NCBI GenBank assembly: GCA_026873275.1
Contig: JANTUC010000002.1
Span: forward strand, 1,488,001 to 1,552,000
Direction of reading: 5' to 3'
DNA length: 64,000 bases
Source: Pseudopithomyces maydicus
Lineage: Eukaryota > Ascomycota > Dothideomycetes > Pleosporales > Didymosphaeriaceae
Under the pieces are notes generated by a model. It saw nothing but the letters and a program-made list of their open reading frames with translations. It was not told the origin of the DNA and ran no database searches. The translations under genes were made by a program, and so were the position numbers. This document shows, piece by piece, positions 53,593 through 63,966 of this stretch; position 1 is the first letter of the stretch; each line of letters starts with the position of its first letter.

Positions 53593-54822
53593 ATGTCTTC
53601 CAACCAGACCACCAACTCAAACCAGGACCAAACCAACAGCATGAATGATCATCCAGTTGCGCATGGTGCCGGAGACAATGCAGTGCAGAGCAGCAGCGAT
53701 GATGGTTGGCCCGAGGACGCTCCTAGAGCCCTTCTTGCGCCTTGGGAAGAATCGATGGCCAGGGAGGGATTCTTTGACCAGATCTCCCACCTCTTCGCTG
53801 CGGACACTGTGTTCAACAACAAGAACTTCCGCCGCCTGAGGCCAAACCCCAGGTACAAGAAAGAGTGGTCAAAGGTCCAGGAGATCTATAGGAATGCTCA
53901 CCCAGGACACAAGCGCCGCTATCCAGAGATTAGTCCCGACGATGACTTTTCTGACGAAAACTTGGCGCCGCAGTCTCCTCGAGGAGATAAGCGGGCTAGG
54001 GATAGTAGCAGCGATTCCGATGACAACACACCTAGACGGAATCCAAAGCGTGCCAGTGTCGTTAAGAAGCCAGTGGCTGTATTTGGCGAGTCTGAAGAGA
54101 CTTCGCTTGATGTTCTTCCCCGTAGACGGAACACAAGGAGGCGTTCCGAAACCGTCATCCCGGATACGGATGGAGAAGGAAACTCTAGTGGGGAACCAAT
54201 GATCTCCACGAACGAGGCGTCTCCTGAATCCATCGATTCGGGTGCAGAACAGGTTCGTGTCTCTCAAAGTGTTCGAAACCGTCCGATTGTCTTGGATACA
54301 TCTGAAGAAGAATCGCTGACCAATGCAAATAGGGCAGTAAATACTAGCACTGGCTCCGCAGAAGAACCAGTCGGTACTAGAAGGTCGAGTCGTAACAACG
54401 GACACCGCAGGCCCGTTATAGAAGACTCCGAAGACAGCAGCACTGGCGACAAGAATGAAGACGCTAGTACTGATTCTCAGGAAGGACAAGTCGGCACGAT
54501 GAAGCCCAGTCGTGATAGTGGACGCCGCAGGCCCGTTGTGGAAGACTCCGAGGATAGGAGTGCCGACAACGAAAAGAAAGGCACTGGTACTGATTCCACG
54601 GACGAACCAGTCATTACTAGGAAGCCTAGTCGTGCCAATGAACGCCGCAGGCCCGTTATAGAAAATTCTGAAGATGGGAATACTGGGCCGAACGCAACCG
54701 CCCAGGTTGAGAACGAGAATATGGAAGAAGTTCTCAATGTCGAGGATACTGCGGCAAACATTGACACGTCCAACTTTCTCCGTCGCTCTACGCGCCGACG
54801 AAGCCACCCAACGTATTACTAG
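53593..54822 (+). CDS. Disordered nuclear-type protein with internal repeats
   Basis: A single exon of 409 residues from ATG 53593. No family recognised. The N-terminal 100 residues contain a possible folded part (LLAPWEESMAREGFFDQIS, RRLRPNPRYKKEWSKVQEIY). The rest is highly charged and low-complexity: SSSDSDDNTPRRNPKR, RRRNTRRRSETVIPDTDGE, then four related units of about 37-40 residues built on RRPVIEDSEDSSTGDKNED and PVGTRRSSR. It ends in RRSTRRRSHPTYY. Basic clusters suggest nuclear localisation, and SED/DSD motifs suggest casein-kinase-2 phosphorylation; both are inference. Copy-number change in the repeats is likely among strains. Confidence 0.75.
   Translation: MSSNQTTNSNQDQTNSMNDHPVAHGAGDNAVQSSSDDGWPEDAPRALLAPWEESMAREGFFDQISHLFAADTVFNNKNFRRLRPNPRYKKEWSKVQEIYRNAHPGHKRRYPEISPDDDFSDENLAPQSPRGDKRARDSSSDSDDNTPRRNPKRASVVKKPVAVFGESEETSLDVLPRRRNTRRRSETVIPDTDGEGNSSGEPMISTNEASPESIDSGAEQVRVSQSVRNRPIVLDTSEEESLTNANRAVNTSTGSAEEPVGTRRSSRNNGHRRPVIEDSEDSSTGDKNEDASTDSQEGQVGTMKPSRDSGRRRPVVEDSEDRSADNEKKGTGTDSTDEPVITRKPSRANERRRPVIENSEDGNTGPNATAQVENENMEEVLNVEDTAANIDTSNFLRRSTRRRSHPTYY
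54345..54690. repeat. Coding tandem repeat, about 117-120 bp units
   Basis: Three good units (CGCCGCAGGCCCGTT at about 54402, 54519 and 54642) and a more divergent earlier one within the preceding gene. Unit lengths keep the reading frame. Confidence 0.75.
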
Positions 54823-56091
54823 CTTTGGGAGCGGTCGCCTGAGAAGGGCATAGAGAGTGGCAATGACACCAACAAATAGGATGATTGCCAAAAAAAAAAA
54901 GAAAAGTAAAGTAAACCAAGATAAAAGAGAAATCAAAACACAAATTGCTCGCACCGCGCCTCTACCAGTAAAAGCTTCCACTTTCTCACTTCGTGATATC
55001 ATGCAACTAACCATTAGGATTTTTTCTCAAGTGTTTCCTGCGTTGACAGATAATTTGCTTCTCGTCCAACAGCAGTACAAACAGTTTGTCACAAATTAGG
55101 ATAATAACCATGTAGTAGCAGTACAAACAGTTTGTCACAAATTAGGATAATAACCATGTAGTTTAGGATCGCGCCATGTGTCTTGATTTGCAATTAAAAG
55201 AGGTTCAGTTGTTAATATGTTCTGGTTCGTCGTTTGTCTTTGTCTCTATTATTAAAGGTTTTTGAACATTGTGTTTCTTACCATCTAAAACTTGTGTGAC
55301 AAAGGATAATTCAACATGACCAGTGGTTTTAGTAGCGGGATGAAAAAGAATCCAGGCCTTGGATCTCTCGGGCGTTGGAGGTCTCCCAGGCGGGACTAGC
55401 ATGTGAACATCAGACAGAGCCTGTAGAGATTGGCGCAGATGCAAAGCAACCCTCGAACCAGCGGGAAGTAATTACTGGATATGGCCCGTGAATATCTTGG
55501 TGTTGTGTCATGCAATCAGTCAGTATCGCCGCCGGCGCTACGCTCGCTAAGTCGAGGTGTGGGGTGCGGGTGAAGATCTCGCTAAGTGTACCGTAGCGGC
55601 GCAGCGTCTATGCGGGGGCGTGTCGTCAGTCCCTCGTGCAGATGAGATGATCACTGCCCAAGCCATCTACCGTCCGTACCGCCCGCGCGGCCTCCATCCT
55701 CCGCATACTTACGCTTCGCCTACGCCAGCGCAACAGTCGCATGCCATAGACATGCCCCAAATATGCAGTTTGCGGCTCGGCGGGCGAGGGATGCCTGGCT
55801 TTGGTTCCTTATCTCTGCGTGTCCCATGCGCCTGTCAACCACCCGCACCGCTAATTGATTGGCGTCAGCCCCGATCCTTCCAGCCAAGGTCCACAAACCC
55901 TGAGTGGCACACAGTTATCTCGTTGAACTAACTACAAATGACCCGAGCCTTTCCTTTTTTCCTTATCTTCCCTCCCAGGCTCCGGGGTATAAGCGCACGC
56001 GACGTTCGTTTCACAACGTTTTCACGCACATATTTCTTTGTCCTGCCTTTCACCGGCCACCGACCAGTGCCGTAGGCTTTGCTACTTCGCC
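54823..56091. other. Intergenic, 1.3 kb
   Basis: Holds the 46-bp duplication and the GC-rich upstream region of the permease gene. A 79-codon minus-strand frame (55444-55205) lacks an ATG and is not called. Confidence 0.55.
55071..55164. repeat. Near-perfect 46-bp tandem duplication
   Basis: AGTACAAACAGTTTGTCACA and the following bases through ATAATAACCATGTAG occur twice with a 46-bp period. Intergenic and recent in appearance. Confidence 0.88.
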
Positions 56092-58247
56092 ATGGCAACC
56101 GAAGAGAAGGGCATCATGTACGGCGAGAAGACGGGCTCTCCTGCTACCTCGTCGGCGGAACCTGTATCGACCGGTCACGTGTCCAAGAGGAGAGTCCTGC
56201 CTGGCTTCAGTCTGGAGGTCCGTCAAGAGAAGAGCACTTTTGCAAAATCAGCAAATCTGTCCAACGCCGATTTCGACCCCATTCCGCCGTCGAAGCGAAC
56301 ATGGACCTGGGGTGCATATGTTGCCTACTGGATGGCCGATGCCTGGGCCGTCTCCAATTGGGAAGTCGGTGGGTACCCATCTCAGATTTACGCGATTGCA
56401 AAAGTTAGGCCGTTGCTAACGTTCCATCAACAGCTTCATCCATGATTGCTGTGGGTCTTGATTGGAGAATGGCCATTGGCGCATGTGTGCTCGGCAATTT
56501 CATCATGGGTCTTGTCATCACCATCAATGGACGCATGGGAGCTATTGTGCGTCACACCTACCTAGGATATCATCAAATACAACCAATACTTACTGTGGAC
56601 AGCTCCATACTCCGTTTCCCGTACTTGCACGCATGCCATTCGGCTACTACTTTGCACAATTCGTCGTCTTGTCTCGTTGCGTCTTGGCCATTGTTTGGCT
56701 CGGGTAAGTCCCTCGCATCTGATATGTCAAAATGATCCAAAAGCTTATTGTGTTTCAGTGTTCAAACCGTGACCGGTGGTCAGTGTATGTCGGTTTTGCT
56801 CACAGCCATCTGGCCAAGTTTTGCCAGGATCCCCAACCACATCCCCGAAGACCAGGGAATTAGTACTTCGGGAATGGTTGGATTTCTGCTGTACTTCTTG
56901 CTTCAGCTTCCTTTCTTGTGCATCCCTTATACCAAGGTGAGTATTCTTTCTATATTCAACATATACTTGGACAAATGATTGACAAGCTTTAGGTCCAATA
57001 CTTCTTTGCCTTCAAGAGTGTGATTGCGCCGATTGTTTTCTTTGCAGTCTTTGGCGACACCTTGCGAAGGGCTGGAGGTACAGTGAGCAAGAGCACGGTT
57101 ATAACCGATGGCGTCAAGGTCCACGGATCGGTGCTTGCTTGGGCTTTCTTTGGAAGTGAGTGGCTTTATTCTAACATGTTGCTTCGCATCTGCTAATAGT
57201 CGCACCACTTGTAGATCTTAACGGCGTTCTGGGAAACTACGCCACGTTGGGTCTCAACATTGCTGATTTCTCGAGATACTCCAACAAGCCTAGTGCCCAA
57301 AACGTCCAGGCCATTGTCATTCCATGCATCTTCAGTAAGTATCAAGCTATATGCTTACGTACATGATAGACTAATCATTGGGAATAGCCGTCGTTGGGTT
57401 GCTCGGTATTTTCACTGCTGCAGCCGCGCAGACCGCATACGGCGAAGTCATGTGGAATCCCATCGACATCATTCACAAATGGATGGATTCTGGATCATCT
57501 GGTGGTCGTGCCGCCGCCGCATTCGCTGCCATTGGCCTCATCATCGTCACGCTCGGTATCAACATCTCCGCAAACTCCATCTCCGCCGCCAACGATCTCA
57601 TGTCCTTTGCACCACGATACATCAACATCCGCCGTGGTCAGCTGCTTGCTGCAGTCATTGGTGCCTGGGCCTTTGTTCCCTGGAAGATTCTTGCATCGGC
57701 GGCCAAATTCCTTGCTTTCCTCGGTGGTTACACCATCTTCCTCGGTCCCATGACTTCGATCCTCATTGCCGACTACTACATCATCCGACGCGGAAACGTT
57801 TCTGTACCGGACATGTACGATTTCCATGGCATGTACCGTTACTCTCCCAAGTTCGGTAGCAATTGGCGTGCTGTTGTTGCCTTTTTCATCGGCTGCATTC
57901 CTCCGTTACCTGGTTTCGTCAACAATATCGTCGCAGCAGGTCACGGTACTACCAGCGTGTCCGAAGGGGGACAGCACCTGTAAGAAATCTCTCTTCTTCC
58001 TCGCCTAAGCGGTGATTGACTAATATTTCTACCTAGTTTCGCCATCGGTTACGTTTACTCTTTCGTCGCTGCTGGCGTCTTCTACTGGATCTTCAACAGG
58101 TTCTTCCCGCACACTGAATCCATGCTGGACCACGCAGAGACAGGAGAGGACATAATCGCAGCACAAGATGCCAAGAACGTGGAAGAACGCCGCGGGAGCT
58201 GGACAGAGCACAAGCCCAACGTTGTGTCTAGGATGTTTTCCGTCTAG
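56092..58247 (+). CDS. NCS1-family nucleobase/allantoin permease
   Basis: Eight exons: 56092-56368, 56434-56546, 56603-56703, 56759-56936, 56993-57155, 57215-57334, 57388-57979 and 58037-58247. All phases agree and give 584 residues. The protein belongs to the NCS1 (Fur/Dal4/uracil-allantoin) group. Landmarks are SNADFDPIPPSKRTWTWGAY, AYWMADAWAVSNWEV, GLDWRMAIGACVLGN, HTPFPVLARMPFGYYFAQF, NLNGVLGNYATLGLNIADFSRY and NISANSISAANDLMSFAP. About twelve membrane segments are expected in the plasma membrane. It imports purine, pyrimidine or hydantoin-type compounds with protons; which one cannot be told. The cytosolic tail is charged (ETGEDIIAAQDAKNVEERRG). Confidence 0.95.
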
Positions 58248-58503
58248 CCTGTATCATGTAGAATAGTGTCACCATGAGGACGGCTTGGTCCGACCCGATA
58301 TCGAACTGTATCAATTAGAGCAGCTCTCAAGACTGCCGGTCGAGTGCCCAGCAGGTGCCCAGGTGAATGTCGAATCAGGTGACAAACGAGGCGAGAGGTC
58401 GCTGATTGGCCCGTGGGGCATGCCGTCATGCGCGGGGGTCTTGCCTGCCCAGGTGCCCCGCCAGGTACCCAAAATTTCGCGACGGCCATCCGCAAATAAT
58501 TGA
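58248..58503. other. Short intergenic region
   Basis: Separates the permease and phosphorylase genes; promoter of the latter. Nothing else seen. Confidence 0.5.
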
Positions 58504-59573
58504 ATGCTGCCCCGCGCTGGACGCTTTCTGCCCGCTCGTCTTTTGTCCTTGACCGCGACGCGACCGATAAGCATACCATATCGCAGAATGGCTGGCGTTG
58601 CCTCTACCTACGATGGTGCGCAGCTCCCACTCCCCGCAGCACGCGTCCTGACCCCCAAGCAGCGCCCGTTCGCATCGCCGTCATTGGCGGCACTGGCATC
58701 CAGTCGCTCCCTGGCTTCACCCTCGCCGCCACCTTGGATGTAGAGACCCCGTGGGGCAAGCCGTCGTCGCCCATCTCCGTCCTGCACCACCCCTCGTCGT
58801 CCACCGGCAACCCCGTCCCCATCGCCTTCCTCTCGCGCCACGGCCTGCACCACGAGCTCGCCCCGCATGAGGTCAAGAACCAGGCCAACATCGCCGCCCT
58901 GAGGAGCATCGGTGTGCGCACCATCATTGCCTTCTCTGCCGTGGGCTCGCTCCAGGAGGACATTCGCCCGCGCGACTTTGTCGTCCCAGACCAGATCATC
59001 GACCGCACCAAGGGCATCCGCCCTTTTACCTTCTTCGAGGGCGGCATGGTGGGCCACGTCGGCTTCGGTGACCCCTTCGACACCAGCCTGGCCAAGACTG
59101 TGCGCAAGTGCGGCCACGCGCTCGAGGGCGAGGGTGTCCGTCTGCACGACACCGGACTGCTCATCTGCATGGAGGGCCCGCAGTTCTCTACCCGCGCCGA
59201 GTCCAACCTGTACCGCTCGTGGGGCGGCTCCGTCATCAACATGTCGGCACTGCCCGAGGCCAAGCTGGCCAGGGAAGCCGAGATCGCCTACCAGATGATC
59301 TGCATGGCTACCGACTACGACTGCTGGCGGGGCGGGCCCGACGAGGACGTCAACGTTGAGATGGTCATGGCGCACATGAAGGCCAACGCCGAGAACGCCC
59401 GTCGCTTCGTTGGTGCGGTTCTGGACGAGCTGAGCAAGGAGGAGCACAGCGAGCAAGTGCTGGCGAAGAACCTCGAGGGTTCCATGAGGTTTGCGGGAGC
59501 CATGACGCACAAGGAGGCCAGGGGTCCCGTAGAGAAGAAGCTGCAGTGGTTGTTCCCTGGCTACTTTGACTGA
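58504..59573 (+). CDS. MEU1: S-methyl-5'-thioadenosine phosphorylase
   Basis: Two exons. Exon 2 is 58663-59573; exon 1 ends at 58615 and the intron is 47 nt with a CTGAC branch site. The junction gives STYDAPVRIAVIGGTGIQSLPGF in frame. Starting from ATG 58588 the product has 312 residues and is full length for the family. An in-frame upstream ATG at 58504 would add 28 residues rich in Arg, Leu and Ala (MLPRAGRFLPARLLSLTATR) that resemble a mitochondrial targeting sequence. The enzyme splits methylthioadenosine with phosphate to adenine and methylthioribose-1-phosphate in the methionine salvage pathway. Motifs: SRHGLHHELAPHEVKNQANI, CMEGPQFSTRAESNLYRSWG and ATDYDCWR. The gene symbol is by analogy with yeast. 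Confidence 0.94.
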
Positions 59574-59703
59574 GCATCTGAAAATTTAAACTTTACTGCA
59601 CATAGATTATCTTCCAGCGACTATGCATATATATATATAAGACATCCCGTCCAGTAGTGAGCAATTCGCAGGGTGCAAGAGCATTGCTCAATCCATCCTT
59701 TCA

Positions 59704-62328
59704 TCAAGGCATCTCTACGAATCTAGTCTTAAGCTCACCCGCCGCGCATCCCTGGACCATGACTTCCTTTTCCTCGCCAGGCACGAGGTCGAACCCATTG
59801 TCGGACAGTTTCACGCCCTCTCTCTCGTCGAATGCAAATCCCTTGACTGGTTTTGCAGCCGAAACAATTGCTTTCTTCCCGCTGTCCAAAACCCGTACCT
59901 TTACACCCCGGTCCGACAAGCTGAGATATTTGATCGGCTCCGGCCATGATACATCGCTTGCAACCTGCTTGTCGCCCACCGCAAGTGCCACATGAATGAC
60001 AAATGGATCCGCTTTTGCAGTGTCAAAGGGTTCATCCGACTCTTGCCTGCCAGGTACATGCACCCCTTCCTTTTCCAGCACCTCGGTGGTGCCATTTGGC
60101 TCGATGCTCACAGCTCTTTCCATCGAATCTCGTACCTCCTTCCCTGTTCTCACCGAGATAAACCTCACCTTGATGTTTCCCTTCACAGTCTCCCTCGACG
60201 AGCTCGCGACCCACACGTCGAACTTTACATCTTGCCACACCTTCCGCATATCAACATGACTCGTGTCTCTCTGCCACAGCTCGTCTGCCGGTCGCACCGT
60301 CCAATCGTGTACTTTCCTCTGCACTCCGACTGCCAGCGGCTGGAGCGCCCGCTTGATAGCATAGTACCCCAGCTTGGGCACCCCATAGTAATCCACCACC
60401 GCCCAGCTACTCGTCGGCCAGCAGTCATTCAGCTGCCAAACCAGCACACCTCCACACTTCCTCTCTCCACTCTTCTTCCAGTCCCTACGCCACGCACGAT
60501 ACGCCCATGTCAGTGCATCGCTCTGCATGACCTGGCTCAAGTGCGTGAACCCCTCGAGGTCGTACCGAATACGAAAGTTCTCTGCAACGTACGAGACCAG
60601 GCGGCGTTCGTGCCCGATGGCTTTGTTGCGAAAGTCCAGCGCCATAGACCCCGGGTAGCGGTCCTCGGCGTTGGCCACGGCACGCTCCAGCGTCTCGACG
60701 TGCGGGTACGCTTCCATGCCGAACTCGGAGACGAAGCGTCCGCCCATTTGTGGAAGTCGCTGGTAGGGCTCCATGGTGCCGTGCCAGACGTTCCATTGGT
60801 GGATGTCGCCGACGGCGGGCTCGACTTTGAGCGTCGTGGTGGTTCCGTTGCCGAAGGGGGACGAGGGATGATACGGGACGCCTTTCGTTTCCTCTTTGAT
60901 CACCTTAGGTAGCAAGTACTCGTAGATGTAGCGAGCAGGGAAGTTTGTCTTGAGCCAAGAGGCGGGATCCTTGTCCTCCGTGAAGTTGTACTCGAGCCCG
61001 TATCGTTCGACAATCTGGTAGTCTTCGTTGTTGCCAGCCCAGATGATGAGACTAGGATGGTTCCTCAGGCGGCGGACATTCTGGCGGGCTTCAGTTTCCA
61101 CGGAATCAAGGTAGGAGGAGTGCGCAGGATAATTGGCACAGGCAAAGGCAAAGTCCTGCCATATGAGGACGCCGAGCTTGTCGGCGACAGTGAAGAGAGC
61201 GGATGATTCGTAGATGCCGCCGCCCCATACGCGCACCATGGCTTGATTGCCCTCGGCAGCTTTCTGGATCCATGAGATGTAATCTCCCGGCGTTGTTCTC
61301 GTGGGGAAAGAATCCGCGGGGATCCAGCAGCTGCCGCCGCAGAAGATATCAATGTTGTTGATACGAAAGTAAAACGATGTACCGTGGGAATCGTCCTCTT
61401 GGACAAGCTCGACTTTGCGAAACCCCGTGGTCTTGGTTCTCTCGTCCACGAGTGTTTGACTAGCTGAGCGCAGCTTCACATTGACATTGTACAGTGCTTG
61501 GGCACCATATCCGCGCGGCCACCAAAGTTCCGCGTCAGGGATCTCGAATTCTGCGCTCATGATATTCTCCTTATCCGTGCACTTCCACTCCCTAAGTTTC
61601 TCATCCTCCTTCCCGTCTTTTTCAATGACGGCTTCTAGCGTGCCCTCACCGTGAACTTCAACAAAAACCGTCCCTTCTACCTGCTTCAGCTCCTCGTCGA
61701 TCTCATACTCCACCCACATGTCGACGATTCTAGAAGAGAACGTCTCAAGCATGATTGGCTTCCACGGCCCCGCCGTGAGCAGGATAGGGCCCCAATCCCA
61801 GCCCCAATGATACTGTGCCTTTCTCACGGGTCCCCTTGAGATTTCAGTCTGATGCACGATGAACCGGTGCTCTTTGTGCTCCTTGACGAGCTCCAGACCC
61901 TTTTGACGCGCGGACTCGAAGACGATTTCAATGACATTCTCTCCGTCGCTTTTCTCCTCCTTCAACGCATCCGTGACGTCGACGACGTGCTCTACAAACA
62001 TATTTTCTGACTGCAGAAGCAGGGAGCCATTGAGATACACGAAAGCGAAGGTATCCAGGCCGCAGAAGCGCAGGACTGTGGTACTGTTCGATTTGCCGTG
62101 GTCCGGCGGGGTAGCAAAAGTCGTGCGGTACGTCCATGTTTCGTCTGCGATCCAGCGGACGGATAGCTCGTTGAGGTCTTTGAAAGGGTCGGCAATCTTG
62201 TTGTTGGCGAGGAGATCCAGGTGAATTTCTGTGGGGAGGGGTTTGGCGGGAAGGTATGGCTCTTGAGAGTCTCGGTTGCCTTTTTTGAACGTCCAGCCAG
62301 ACTGGAGGGTAATGCTTGATACCTCCAT
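59704..62328 (-). CDS. Beta-mannosidase, GH2 family, intracellular type (B-like)
   Basis: A single exon of 874 residues from ATG 62328. It removes beta-linked mannose from non-reducing ends of mannan-derived oligosaccharides. The sugar-binding start (LQSGWTFKKGN, WTYRTTF, GLDTFAFVYLNG), the QYHWGWDWGP segment and RVWGGGIYE are all GH2 mannosidase features. The acid/base residue is E435 in WAGNNEDY and the nucleophile is E535 in VSEFGMEAYP. There is no signal peptide, and the length fits the intracellular beta-mannosidase B group rather than the secreted A group. It converges on the methylthioadenosine phosphorylase gene, with 130 bp between stops. CTCCAGGGCT lies about 120 bp upstream of its start. 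Confidence 0.95.
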   Translation of the reverse strand: MEVSSITLQSGWTFKKGNRDSQEPYLPAKPLPTEIHLDLLANNKIADPFKDLNELSVRWIADETWTYRTTFATPPDHGKSNSTTVLRFCGLDTFAFVYLNGSLLLQSENMFVEHVVDVTDALKEEKSDGENVIEIVFESARQKGLELVKEHKEHRFIVHQTEISRGPVRKAQYHWGWDWGPILLTAGPWKPIMLETFSSRIVDMWVEYEIDEELKQVEGTVFVEVHGEGTLEAVIEKDGKEDEKLREWKCTDKENIMSAEFEIPDAELWWPRGYGAQALYNVNVKLRSASQTLVDERTKTTGFRKVELVQEDDSHGTSFYFRINNIDIFCGGSCWIPADSFPTRTTPGDYISWIQKAAEGNQAMVRVWGGGIYESSALFTVADKLGVLIWQDFAFACANYPAHSSYLDSVETEARQNVRRLRNHPSLIIWAGNNEDYQIVERYGLEYNFTEDKDPASWLKTNFPARYIYEYLLPKVIKEETKGVPYHPSSPFGNGTTTTLKVEPAVGDIHQWNVWHGTMEPYQRLPQMGGRFVSEFGMEAYPHVETLERAVANAEDRYPGSMALDFRNKAIGHERRLVSYVAENFRIRYDLEGFTHLSQVMQSDALTWAYRAWRRDWKKSGERKCGGVLVWQLNDCWPTSSWAVVDYYGVPKLGYYAIKRALQPLAVGVQRKVHDWTVRPADELWQRDTSHVDMRKVWQDVKFDVWVASSSRETVKGNIKVRFISVRTGKEVRDSMERAVSIEPNGTTEVLEKEGVHVPGRQESDEPFDTAKADPFVIHVALAVGDKQVASDVSWPEPIKYLSLSDRGVKVRVLDSGKKAIVSAAKPVKGFAFDEREGVKLSDNGFDLVPGEEKEVMVQGCAAGELKTRFVEMP

Positions 62329-63117
62329 CTTGGGAGAGATGGTCGAACGCGTATGGATTGATAATTTTTCGGTAGGTGTAGTGTTCAGTGGTACATATGT
62401 ACCCAGGTATGGTTTACCCTATACCCAAACTGGAGAAGGGCACCTCCAGGGCTAAGCTAAGATCACCTGATCCCAAGAAACGAAGTAGGTAAGTAAATGT
62501 GTACCGACGGACTAGACGGAATAATTCTAACCCAGCCTGCTCCTCCAAGAATCCACCCCCGAGCCCTCCAAACCACGCAACCACCGCCCCGCCACCTCTC
62601 CGCCACCTCTCCGCCGGCAATCCGTTCCCTTCCCAAAGCAGCCGTCCCGCCCCCGCGCAAAAAGAGTAACCCGCACCCATCCTCAACTGAATCATCGCCA
62701 AGCGCCGCTCGGAGAATATCCGAGCGAAGCTTACACAGGCTGGTACTCGCTTGGTGCCAAGCGTGTGAGGGCCTGAAGCGGGGTGTCCTTGCGGGGCAAC
62801 GATCACCGTTGCTATCACGCGCTAGACACCGACCCGCGGGCGTACCAGGCTTTTCGTGTGCAGACCATATATAAGCGAGAGGGATTGCAACGGCGGGATG
62901 CGACGTGACATGGCTATCAGTGGTCTGTCAAGGATGCGGTGTACGGGAGAGTGCCTGGGTAGAAGGTTGGGGTTGGAAGCGGGGTTATTTCCATGAGAGC
63001 GGGACGGAAGTGCTTGTCCAGGTATATGATATGTTGATATAAGTATAGATAGATAGAGCGCTGGCTGCCCCACCTACGACATTCTGCTTGCATCTTTATT
63101 AGAGCGACGACGGCAAC
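62329..63117. promoter_or_regulatory. Divergent upstream region, beta-mannosidase and sugar transporter
   Basis: 0.8 kb between two divergent genes of carbohydrate use, which could share control. C-rich repeats (CCGCCACCTCT doubled near 62590) lie in it. No gene seen. Confidence 0.5.
62444..62453. promoter_or_regulatory. CTCCAGGGCT motif
   Basis: A single copy about 120 bp upstream of the beta-mannosidase ATG. Function unknown. Confidence 0.25.
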
Positions 63118-63966
63118 ATGGCGTGCGTAGCTGCAACGGGCGCGCAAACGACGTTCGCGGGCGAGAAGACGCTGACGGAGGATGGGAGGAAGATTGTAGA
63201 GGAGAAGGAGGTCGAAGGCGTGAATGCTTCGTTTGCGAACATCATGGCGAATCATCGGCCGAATCCATGGGGGAAGGGGCATTTGCAATTGTATGCGTTG
63301 GCGACGGTTTGCTTTTTGAATTCGACCATGAGCGGTAAGATACCCACTTGCAGGCGGCCCGTTCCATTCCACCGCGAGAGGTCATGTATACGAACATATA
63401 CTGTGGCTTGGGCATTCTCCAAATTCTAGACGAGGGCTTGACTGACTGCCCCAGGCTTCGACGGCTCCCTTATGGGCTCCATCAACACCCTGCCCAACTA
63501 CACGAGTTACTACAATCTCCCCGAAAAGGGAACAGCAACCACCGGCATCATCTTCGCAATCTTCCAGGTTGGACAAATGTGTGCAGCCCTGTTCGTTTGG
63601 GTCGCCGACTGGCTGGGGCGACGGTGGTTGATCTTCATCGGCACGGCGGGCGTGATTGTCGGGACAGTGGTAACATCGACGGCAAAGACGATGCCTACCT
63701 TTATAGGGGGAGGTTCTTGCTCAGTTTCTTCGCGCAGTTGGCGTGTTCGGCGAGTCCATTGTATTTGGTCGAGGTGGCGCCGCCGCAGTAAGTCTTCATT
63801 ACTACTAGGGAGAGAGATGGATCTCTCAGTTGGAGGGCCTTGATCGTTTCCTCTGGGCAATAGAATGACCGAGGGCGTTTCAATTCTATTTTTTTATATG
63901 GAACTGACAAATGATCATAGATATCGGGCTACACTTGCGGGAATGTATAACACGTTCTACTACATG
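63118..63966 (+). CDS. MFS sugar transporter, 5' part (one frameshift, runs off the window)
   Basis: Exons 63118-63334, 63455-63787 and 63921-63966 are visible; a donor GTAAGC follows and the gene continues beyond the right edge. The first 70 residues are a hydrophilic leader ending HLQLYALATVCFLNSTMSG. FDGSLMGSINTLPNY, GIIFAIFQVGQMCAALF, the sugar-porter loop WVADWLGRRW and LVEVAPPQYRATLAGMYNTF mark a hexose or disaccharide porter of the major facilitator superfamily. At the run of five G (63706-63710) the frame breaks. Six G restores TFIGGRFLLSFFAQLACS and makes exon 2 end in phase 2, as exon 3 needs. It is divergent from the beta-mannosidase, so uptake of mannan-derived sugars is a reasonable guess. 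Confidence 0.85.

Noticed and set aside
58608..59510. 300-codon frame antisense to the phosphorylase
   Set aside because: Antisense shadow of a GC-rich gene; the sense strand carries clear family motifs.
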